Assembly (NCBI GenBank): GCA_028290245.1
Contig: JAQGKG010000423.1
Location: forward strand, 1-14,023
Source of the DNA: Devosia sp.
GTDB lineage: Bacteria > Pseudomonadota > Alphaproteobacteria > Rhizobiales > Devosiaceae
Reading direction: 5' to 3'
DNA: 14,023 nt
Shown here: positions 1 through 5,268 of the stretch, piece after piece
How the letters are laid out: each line of letters begins with the position of its first letter
Numbering within the stretch: the first letter of the stretch is position 1
Notes under the pieces: model-generated
What the model was told of the DNA's origin: nothing
What the model saw: the letters and a program-made list of their open reading frames with translations, nothing else
Databases searched by the model: none
Position numbers and translations under genes: made by a program

Positions 1-1
1 T

Positions 2-514
2 CTATTCGCCGCCGACTTCGACGACGAAGGAGCCCTTGATCTTGCCGGCAAGGTTGGGGTCACGGGTGACATCGAAATTGCCGCCGATGATGGGGAATTC
101 GGCGGCGTCGATGAACTTCATGAATTCTTCGGGGCCGTCATCGAACTCGTGATTGCCGGTGGCGACAACGTCGAAGCCCATCTGGTTGAAGAAGTCGGAA
201 ACGACCTTGGACTTGTAAGTGGTGTAATAAAGCGAGCCCTGGAAATTGTCTCCGGCCGAGAGCAGCAGCGAGTTGCCGTCAGCATATTTAGCGCGGGTGT
301 CGTCGATAATGGTCTTGAGGCGGGCAATGCCACCGAAGCATTCACCGGCCGCATCGGTCTCGGCATCGCAGTTGGAATCGCTGTCGGTGATCGGGTCGAA
401 GCGAGAGTGAAAGTCGTTGATATGGAGGATATTGAGCGTGAAGTCCGCGTGAGCTGCGCTAGAAAATCCGGCGCAGAGGGTGAGCGCCGTAGCGCCGAGA
501 AGTAGATGTTTCAT
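2..514 (-). CDS. 5'-nucleotidase/metallophosphatase, N-terminal part only; probably a truncated (broken) gene
   Basis: The first ~23 residues are a signal peptide ending in an AHA-type cleavage site, so the product is periplasmic. The calcineurin-like phosphoesterase motifs of the UshA/5'-nucleotidase family follow in order: HINDFHSRF near residue 31, SAGDNFQGS near 86 and TGNHEFDDG near 119. These supply the first metal ligands. The family hydrolyses nucleotides or related phosphoesters and is normally 500-650 residues long. Here an in-frame TAG at 4-2 ends the protein after 170 residues, in the middle of the metallophosphatase domain. The later His ligands and the C-terminal substrate domain are absent. 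Homologues usually continue after the VEVGGE stretch with Lys-Ile/Val, so a single AAG-to-TAG change would explain the stop (inference). An AAAGGA-type ribosome site precedes the ATG at 514. The stop could also be a sequencing error, because only one base lies beyond it. Confidence 0.75.
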   Translation of the reverse strand: MKHLLLGATALTLCAGFSSAAHADFTLNILHINDFHSRFDPITDSDSNCDAETDAAGECFGGIARLKTIIDDTRAKYADGNSLLLSAGDNFQGSLYYTTYKSKVVSDFFNQMGFDVVATGNHEFDDGPEEFMKFIDAAEFPIIGGNFDVTRDPNLAGKIKGSFVVEVGGE

Positions 515-816
515 CCCTGTATCCTTTGGTTTCTTGACGGCAGTACAGACCCCGCGGCCGTCTGATGCTTGATGGCCCTGCCTCCCAAACCCGGGGGCAA
601 GTCATTCCAACCACGGCGATGAGGAGAGTTAACCAGCCTTTTATGACAGTGAAAAGCGAAGGTTTTCAATGAGCGCCCGGCGGTCACGCCGCAGTTATGG
701 GCGCCATGCAGGTGTGGGGCTCACCGGCCGTGAACTTGTTCCCGCATAAGAGCGGGGTTTCAATAGCGGCCCAGTCAGGTATTCTTCGCGCCAATTGATT
801 TGCGGGAAATTGCAGC
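515..816. other. Divergent intergenic region between the 5'-nucleotidase and thuA-like genes
   Basis: I see no credible gene in these 302 bases. Two short inverted repeats are visible. One has 6-bp arms GACGGC/GCCGTC (536-541 and 557-562) inside the leader of the minus-strand gene. The other is a 5-bp stem CGGCG/CGCCG around GTCA (678-691). The minus strand also carries a single CTGTCAT (649-643), the half-site of a PHO box, but no second half at the right spacing. Promoters for both flanking genes must lie here, but I could not pick convincing -35/-10 pairs. Confidence 0.5.
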
Positions 817-1464
817 ATGAAAAGCGCTTTGATCGTTTACGGCGGCTGGTCCGGGCACGAGCCAGAAGAGTGTGCCACCATCTATCGCCGCTGGCTGCAC
901 GAGGACGGGTATTCGGTGCGCATGGCGATCGAAACCAGCGCGTTTGCTGATCCATCGATCCATGACCTGAGCCTGATCATCCCGATCTTCACGATGAGCA
1001 AGATCGAGAAGGCCGAGGTGGAAAACCTGGTCAAGGCAGTCGAGGGCGGCGTGGGCCTGGCTGGCCATCATGGCGGCATGAGCGACGCTTTCCGCGACGC
1101 GGTGGATTATCAGTTCATGGTTGGCGGGCAGTGGGTGGCCCATCCGGGCAATATCATCGACTACACGGTGGAAGTGACCGACCCGCTCGACCCGGTGATG
1201 GCGGGGATCAAGTCGTTCCCCTACACGTCCGAGCAATATTACATGCATGTCGACCCGTCCAACAAAGTGCTGGCGACGACGACTTTTACCGGTGAGCATG
1301 CGTCGTGGATCAACGGCGTGAAAATGCCGGTAGTGTGGAAACGCCAGCATGGCAAAGGCCGGGTGTTCCATTCGACGCTGGGACATCAGGCGAAGGAATT
1401 TGATGTGCTGGAGATGGCGACGATTATGCGGCGCGGCATGAACTGGGCGGCTCGGTACGAGTAG
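817..1464 (+). CDS. ThuA-family protein (trehalose utilisation domain)
   Basis: This 215-residue cytoplasmic protein has the ThuA fold, which resembles a class I glutamine amidotransferase. It starts with a beta strand and turn (ALIVYGGWSGHEP, residues 4-16). A glycine/histidine loop, GLAGHHGGMSD, lies at about 80-90, and a C-terminal TLGH-type segment is near residue 190. Length agrees with single-domain ThuA proteins. The family takes its name from the rhizobial trehalose/maltose/sucrose utilisation locus, and its biochemical reaction is poorly defined. Here it has no sugar transporter or dehydrogenase beside it, so a role in sugar catabolism is only suggested by family. The start ATG has a weak GGGA ribosome site. 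The stop lies 3 bases from the convergent nrsF stop, leaving no room for a terminator between them. Confidence 0.85.
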   Translation: MKSALIVYGGWSGHEPEECATIYRRWLHEDGYSVRMAIETSAFADPSIHDLSLIIPIFTMSKIEKAEVENLVKAVEGGVGLAGHHGGMSDAFRDAVDYQFMVGGQWVAHPGNIIDYTVEVTDPLDPVMAGIKSFPYTSEQYYMHVDPSNKVLATTTFTGEHASWINGVKMPVVWKRQHGKGRVFHSTLGHQAKEFDVLEMATIMRRGMNWAARYE

Positions 1465-1467
1465 ACG

Positions 1468-2100
1468 CTACCAGCGCAGAAAGTACCTGCCGAGGAGTGC
1501 GCCCACGGCTCCGACGAGCAAAATCGCCAGCGTGTACCAGAGCGCCAGGAACATCATTCCGGTTTCCATGCAGGCGAAGGCGTAGATCCAGGCGCCGGTG
1601 CTGCCGGCCATGATGCCAGCGGCGAAGCCTGCGAGCGCTGGCCGGGTGGGCGCCATCCGGCGCAAGGTTAACAGGCTCGCCAGCAGGACCGGTAGCGACA
1701 GGATCGGGATATAGGCCAGGGCGCGGATGATCGAGGATCCCATGATCATGGGCATCATGTCGTCACTGCGCGCCAGTTGGTTGATTGCCAGCACAACCAG
1801 CAGTGCCAACAGGGCAACGGCGGCGAGCCAAGGCCATCGGGTGCGGCCATCCGGGCGGGCGAGAACCAGCGTCGCGGCGAGGCCGAGCAGGGCCAAGGCC
1901 AGCGTGTAGCTGAACTTGGTCCAGTAAATCATGGTGACGGCAGCGGTTTGCATGTCCGGCCGCATGCCGAGCAGCATCAGCATGGCGAGGACGGCCAGCA
2001 CCCCGCTCAGCAGCAGGGCGCCGACGAGCAGGCGCTGCATGGCCATGGGACGGACCGGCTTGAGGTCGGCAGCCAGGCGGGCGATCAGGTCATCGGTCAT
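1468..2100 (-). CDS. nrsF: NrsF-type (DUF1109) membrane anti-sigma factor
   Basis: A 210-residue inner-membrane protein with six hydrophobic helices (about 24-46, 62-80, 90-108, 122-146, 157-175 and 183-207) and a short cytoplasmic N-terminus. It carries family marks: the YWTKFSYT segment (59-66), GSS at 121-123 and an ALWYTLAILLVG helix near the end. Proteins of this family hold a partner ECF sigma factor at the membrane and release it on stress. The gene starts within the sigma factor's stop (ATGA, 2100-2097), so the pair is translationally coupled. In Caulobacter NrsF, two conserved cysteines 50 residues apart (C131 and C181) are linked to heavy-metal signalling. Here the second is kept (C177), but the position 50 residues earlier is alanine (A127, codon GCC) and the protein has no other cysteine. 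The sensing chemistry may therefore differ. The family call is firm; the signal is inferred. Confidence 0.92.
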   Translation of the reverse strand: MTDDLIARLAADLKPVRPMAMQRLLVGALLLSGVLAVLAMLMLLGMRPDMQTAAVTMIYWTKFSYTLALALLGLAATLVLARPDGRTRWPWLAAVALLALLVVLAINQLARSDDMMPMIMGSSIIRALAYIPILSLPVLLASLLTLRRMAPTRPALAGFAAGIMAGSTGAWIYAFACMETGMMFLALWYTLAILLVGAVGALLGRYFLRW

Positions 2101-2648
2101 TTGGAACCTCCCGCGAAACGGGCTGCAAGGGCTTTGAGGCCGCGGTGGATAGAGACCTTGGCCGCTGTTTCGGTCATGCCGTGAGCGGCGGCGGCTTCGG
2201 CCACCGAGGCGCCATCAACCTTGGTGCGGCGGATCAGGTCCGAGGTGCGGGCCGGCACAGTGTCTAAAACGGTCGCGAGATCGCGTCGCGCAACTGCATC
2301 GGCACTGTCGTCATGCGCCAGAATGGGCGCGTCGTCTTCCAGCGGCACGGTGAGCCGGATCGACTGGCGGCGGACGTGGTCGACGAATTTGTGGTGCGCG
2401 ACCGCGTGCAGCCAGGCGGTGAACGGCCGGTTACGGTCATAGGTCATGCGGCGGGTGTGGATGGCCAGCAGAGTCTCCTGCACGAGATCCTCCGCGTGCG
2501 ATGCGAAAGCGGGGGTGAGCCGCCGGGTGAAATAGGGCCGCAAATGCTTGCCCAGATCGGCGAGAAGCCTGCGATAGGCTGCGGCATCGCCATCGAGCGA
2601 GGCGAGCATCAGATCTCGCAGTCGTGTCTCGATCGGGTCAACCTGCAT
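2097..2648 (-). CDS. sigF: ECF RNA polymerase sigma factor, SigF type (NrsF-controlled)
   Basis: A 183-residue sigma-70 family protein with only the two ECF domains. Region 2 spans about 22-95 (including EDLVQETLLAIHTRR and the FTAWLHAVAHHKFVDHVRR stretch that meets the -10 element). Region 4 spans about 122-178, with a helix-turn-helix around VAEAAAAHGMTETAAKVSIHRG. It directs polymerase to a small stress regulon and is kept inactive by the NrsF protein encoded immediately downstream with an ATGA overlap. A promoter of the form GTAACC-N16-CGAATGG lies just upstream in the same orientation, and its twin drives the divergent mrpX-like gene. The factor therefore probably controls both itself and that operon. 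The -10 element ends only 8 bases before the ATG at 2648, implying an almost leaderless message; Met14 (codon at 2609-2607) is an alternative start. Confidence 0.93.
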   Translation of the reverse strand: MQVDPIETRLRDLMLASLDGDAAAYRRLLADLGKHLRPYFTRRLTPAFASHAEDLVQETLLAIHTRRMTYDRNRPFTAWLHAVAHHKFVDHVRRQSIRLTVPLEDDAPILAHDDSADAVARRDLATVLDTVPARTSDLIRRTKVDGASVAEAAAAHGMTETAAKVSIHRGLKALAARFAGGSK

Positions 2649-2655
2649 TGCTCGT

Positions 2656-2684
2656 CCATTCGTACCGGATACGGGTATGGTTAC
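2656..2684 (-). promoter_or_regulatory. ECF-type promoter of sigF-nrsF (autoregulation)
   Basis: On the minus strand, GTAACC (2684-2679) is followed by exactly 16 bases and then CGAATGG (2662-2656). The GTAAC/CGAA pair is the typical shape of an ECF sigma promoter. It matches the facing site at 2739-2767 in both boxes, in spacing and in the CCA(A/T) just upstream. Initiation is expected near 2652, only a few bases before the sigma factor's start codon. Confidence 0.75.
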
Positions 2685-2738
2685 ATGGCGCGACGAGAAC
2701 TGGAAATGGCGATGTAGGTATCACGTCCGCGTGACCAA

Positions 2739-2767
2739 GTAACACATCGCTGCGAGTTGGCGAATGG
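2739..2767 (+). promoter_or_regulatory. ECF-type promoter of the mrpX-like/cytochrome/molybdoenzyme operon
   Basis: GTAACA (2739-2744), 16 bases, then CGAATGG (2761-2767). This repeats the boxes and spacing of the site in front of sigF, in opposite orientation 54 bases away. The predicted start of transcription near 2771 gives a leader of about 45 bases before the ATG at 2817. Other GTAAC strings I noticed in the window (3319, 8932, 9934) have no CGAA at this distance. Confidence 0.78.
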
Positions 2768-2816
2768 CCTGGCATGACTGCGCCAACAGGGCGTGGTCGA
2801 GATCAGGAAAACCATC

Positions 2817-3158
2817 ATGCGTCACACTCTCCATATCGCCTCGCTCCCTGCCCTGGCCCTGCTACTCGCTTTGTCGGCCGCCGCTACAACTTTTGCCCAG
2901 GACGCCATGGCGCCAGCCGGGGCCATGGCCCCAGGCGCAATGACACCGATGAGCGATGCCGATTTCGAAGTGTGCACCGGGGAAGCCAGCACGCTGAGCT
3001 TCGAGGCCGTCAAGTTGTCGGCGATGGCCGCGTGCGATGGACTGCATAAGGGTGTGGACGTCATGGGCGCCCTCCAGTCGATGCATAATAGAATGAGCGC
3101 GATGGCTCCGGCCGATAGCATGGCCCCTGCCGACGCGATGGCCCCTGCCGCGAAATAA
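2817..3158 (+). CDS. Secreted methionine-rich small protein, MrpX-like
   Basis: The 113-residue product has a Sec signal peptide (positive start MRHTLH, hydrophobic core, likely cut after TTFA at residue 27). The mature chain of about 86 residues contains 11 methionines, roughly one in eight. Methionines cluster in MAPA-type units at both ends (MAPAGA, MAPGA, MTPM near the start; MAPADS, MAPADA, MAPAAK at the end). A central segment has two cysteines (precursor C53 and C73). In Azospira suillum, a methionine-rich periplasmic peptide (MrpX) of a SigF/NrsF regulon is sacrificially oxidised by hypochlorite and regenerated by a YedY-type reductase. Gene content here is the same, but I judge by composition and context, not sequence identity. 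ATG 2817 is chosen because it begins a clean signal peptide and has AGGAAA ahead; a frame-matching ATG at 2793 would add eight residues. It is first in its operon behind an ECF promoter. Confidence 0.8.
   Translation: MRHTLHIASLPALALLLALSAAATTFAQDAMAPAGAMAPGAMTPMSDADFEVCTGEASTLSFEAVKLSAMAACDGLHKGVDVMGALQSMHNRMSAMAPADSMAPADAMAPAAK
3102..3155 (+). repeat. Three 18-bp tandem coding repeats (MAPAxx units)
   Basis: Units at 3102-3119, 3120-3137 and 3138-3155 each start ATGGC and encode MAPADS, MAPADA and MAPAAK, directly before the TAA. They are imperfect at DNA level. Related shorter units occur near 2907-2946. The pattern suggests growth of methionine content by small in-frame duplications. Confidence 0.8.
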
Positions 3159-3175
3159 CATTTAAGTGATATCGG

Positions 3176-3227
3176 CCGGCCGCCCCTCGCGATACCGTTC
3201 CTTCATGGACGGGGCGCGGGCGGCCGG
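3176..3227 (+). repeat. 10-bp inverted repeat between the mrpX-like and cytochrome genes
   Basis: The arms CCGGCCGCCC (3176-3185) and GGGCGGCCGG (3218-3227) are perfectly complementary across a 32-base loop, in the 91-base gap between the two genes. No T-run follows, so it is not a classical terminator. In the transcript it could protect the upstream message from 3' decay or partly block read-through. Either would make much more small protein than enzyme (inference). Confidence 0.55.
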
Positions 3228-3249
3228 AGACGTTCAGGGGGAAAGAGCT

Positions 3250-4101
3250 ATGAGCGACGAGACGGCAATGACGGCCAGCAAAGGCCCGCTGATCTACCGC
3301 CAGTCGATCTGGACGCGGGTAACGCACTGGATCTGGGCGATCTGCCTGTTTTTCCTGCTGCTAACCGGGCTGCAAATCTTCAACGCGCATCCGGCGCTGT
3401 ATATCGGGCAGCAGTCCGGCTTCGAGTTCGAGAACTCGGTGCTGGAGATCGGCGCCATCAACACCGATGCGGGGCCGCGCGGGCAGACCACGGTGTTTGG
3501 TCAGAATTTCGATACCACGGGGCTTGGCCTCGGGATGAGTGGCGCGGCCGAACGTCCGGTTTACACGGCATTTCCTGGCGCCGTGACCATCCCATCCTAT
3601 CGCGATCTAGGTACCGGTCGCGTGGTGCACTTCTTTTTTGGCTGGCTATTCGTCGCGACGATGTTCGTCTGGTTTCTCGCCAGCTTCATCAACGGCCATA
3701 TCCGGCGCGACATCGTGCCGATGCCCAAGGATATCGCCGGCGTACCCAAGGATGTGGCGGACCATGCAACGCTGCGTTTCAAGCATGGGCGCACTTATGG
3801 GCCGCTACAGAAGCTGGCGTATTTCGGGGTGTTCTTCATCCTGTTTCCGCTGATCGTGCTTACCGGGCTGACGATGAGCCCGGGGATGAACGCGTTTGCC
3901 CCTTGGATGATCGACCTGTTTGGCGGGCGGCAGACGGCGCGGACCATTCATTTCATCACCATGCTGCTGCTGGTGGCGTTTTTCATCATCCATATTGTGA
4001 TGGTGGTCGCTGCCGGCCCAATCAACGAGCTGCGCTCGATGATCACTGGCTGGTATCGCGCCAGCCCCGGCACACCAAGTGTCGAAGGAGACAAGCCATG
4101 A
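3250..4101 (+). CDS. Membrane b-type cytochrome (cytochrome b561/hydrogenase-type family), YedZ1-like electron donor
   Basis: This 283-residue protein has four membrane helices (about 24-43, 124-146, 188-209 and 232-255). Histidines are placed as heme ligands in or near them: H26 (RVTHWIW), H127 (GRVVHFFFGW), H234 (RTIHF) and H248 (FIIHIV). A soluble loop of about 80 residues separates the first two helices. The layout fits the PF01292 b-cytochromes that pass quinol electrons to periplasmic partners. The next gene overlaps its stop by ATGA (4098-4101), so it is translationally coupled to the molybdoenzyme and almost certainly its redox partner. ATG 3250 is preferred to the upstream ATG at 3166 because the added 28 residues would span the intergenic hairpin, and a GGGGGAAAGAG ribosome site precedes 3250. 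Confidence 0.87.
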   Translation: MSDETAMTASKGPLIYRQSIWTRVTHWIWAICLFFLLLTGLQIFNAHPALYIGQQSGFEFENSVLEIGAINTDAGPRGQTTVFGQNFDTTGLGLGMSGAAERPVYTAFPGAVTIPSYRDLGTGRVVHFFFGWLFVATMFVWFLASFINGHIRRDIVPMPKDIAGVPKDVADHATLRFKHGRTYGPLQKLAYFGVFFILFPLIVLTGLTMSPGMNAFAPWMIDLFGGRQTARTIHFITMLLLVAFFIIHIVMVVAAGPINELRSMITGWYRASPGTPSVEGDKP

Positions 4102-4886
4102 GCGGTTTAATTACGCGCCGCAATTTCCTGCGCGGCTCTGCGGTAGCGGGGTCGGGACTGATCCTTGCGGGTTGCGACCAGTTCGACTTTTTGGCCGACA
4201 AATCCGGCGTGGCGCGGCAGGTTATGGAGCGGGCCAATGTGCTCACTTACACCGCCCAGCGCGCGTTGATCGGCGAGCAGACGCTGGCGCGTGAATATGC
4301 GGCCAGCGAAATTCGCCAGGGCCAGCGGCCCAACGGCTCGGTTGATCCGTCGACGCCTGAATACACCTTCCTCAAGATGCAGGATTTTGCCAGCTACAAG
4401 CTGACCATCAAGGGCATGGTGGATCGCGAAGTCAGCTTCTCGCTCGACGAGCTGCGCAACATGCCGGCTCGCAGCCAGATCACCCGGCATGACTGTGTCG
4501 AGGGCTGGAGCTGTATTGCCAAGTGGACCGGGACGCAGCTTGGGCCGCTGCTGGACATGGCGGGCGTCAAATCCACGGCGCGCTATGCGGTCTATCACTG
4601 CTACGACAATATCCAGCGGACGCTGTCGGGCGACATTCTCTATTACACCAGCTCGGATTTGATCGACGCTTATCACCCGCAAAGCATCCTCAGCTATGGG
4701 CTCAACGATCAGGTGCTGCCGGTGTCCAACGGGGCACCAATACGGCTACGGATCGAGCGCGCGCTTGGCTACAAGCAGCCGAAGTACCTGCATACGATCG
4801 AGCTGGTCGGTGACCTGGCGCCGTTCGGCAAAGGTCGCGGCGGCTATTGGGAAGACACGGGCTATGATTGGTACGGCGGGATTTAA
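4098..4886 (+). CDS. Tat-exported molybdopterin oxidoreductase of the sulfite oxidase/MsrP (YedY) fold
   Basis: The 262-residue protein begins with a Tat signal (ITRRNFLRGSA, residues 5-15) followed by a hydrophobic stretch that ends in a lipobox LAGC with Cys26. It may thus be a Tat-routed lipoprotein. The core is the sulfite-oxidase molybdenum domain: RHDCVEGWSC at 130-139, in which C133 is the expected Mo ligand, and a C-terminal substrate/cofactor face with NGAPIRLRIERALGYKQPKY (211-230). Relatives include MsrP/YedY protein-methionine-sulfoxide reductase and sulfite dehydrogenases. The methionine-rich secreted protein upstream, the coupled b-cytochrome and SigF/NrsF control favour methionine sulfoxide reduction in the periplasm. 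A sulfite-type activity cannot be ruled out from sequence. The start overlaps the cytochrome stop and has GAAGGAG upstream. It is the last gene of the operon; no clear terminator follows. Confidence 0.88.
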   Translation: MSGLITRRNFLRGSAVAGSGLILAGCDQFDFLADKSGVARQVMERANVLTYTAQRALIGEQTLAREYAASEIRQGQRPNGSVDPSTPEYTFLKMQDFASYKLTIKGMVDREVSFSLDELRNMPARSQITRHDCVEGWSCIAKWTGTQLGPLLDMAGVKSTARYAVYHCYDNIQRTLSGDILYYTSSDLIDAYHPQSILSYGLNDQVLPVSNGAPIRLRIERALGYKQPKYLHTIELVGDLAPFGKGRGGYWEDTGYDWYGGI

Positions 4887-5268
4887 GCTGCCGCGCAACC
4901 CCGCCATGCAGGGGGCGAGCCGGAATAACCTTGCTATTTCAGCGAGCATGGCCCATATCAGCGGCATCGTCACTGGCGCATGGACCTTCAATGGATCCGA
5001 TGGCGCCACGAATTAATGTGACGGACTTCACTTCTTATCCCCTGCGGTGAGCGGCGAAGTCAGCCCGGAAGCCTTTATTGATAACGTCTTCAATTTGTTA
5101 CCGAAGACGTTCAGTAATTTCCGGGTTCGAGCCAGCACCCGCGCGATATCTCCCTTTTATCGCCCGATTGCATTTGTTGACCCGCCGACGCTTGTGCGTT
5201 CGGCGACAGGCGCGCTGCATTGTCCTGCGCGCCTGCAAGCGCCTTTCGGCGCAGAAAGACGTGTTCAC
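4887..5268 (+). promoter_or_regulatory. 382-bp non-coding stretch with a structured leader ahead of the DEAD-box helicase
   Basis: No credible gene is seen. The right half can fold into at least three hairpins: AACGTCTTC/GAAGACGTT (5083-5091 with 5103-5111, 9 bp, 11-base loop); CGCCGA-CGC/GCG-T-TCGGCG (5183-5205, one bulged T, 4-base loop); and GCGCC/GGCGC around TTTC (5239-5252), which lies 16 bases before the proposed TTG start. This suits a long 5' leader controlling translation or RNA stability, as is common for cold-responsive helicase genes (inference). I could not place a confident promoter; a weak TTGCTA-N17-CATATC is at 4931-4959. Confidence 0.5.

Noticed and set aside
643..649. PHO-box half-site CTGTCAT (minus strand) upstream of the 5'-nucleotidase
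   Set aside because: No second half at 11-base spacing; one 7-mer is not enough although phosphate control would suit the gene.
775..1386. A 203-residue minus-strand frame opposite the thuA-like gene
   Set aside because: His-rich, featureless translation directly opposite a clear ThuA domain; a shadow frame.
3166..3249. A 28-residue upstream extension of the b-cytochrome
   Set aside because: It would translate through the intergenic stem; the start at 3250 has a good ribosome site.
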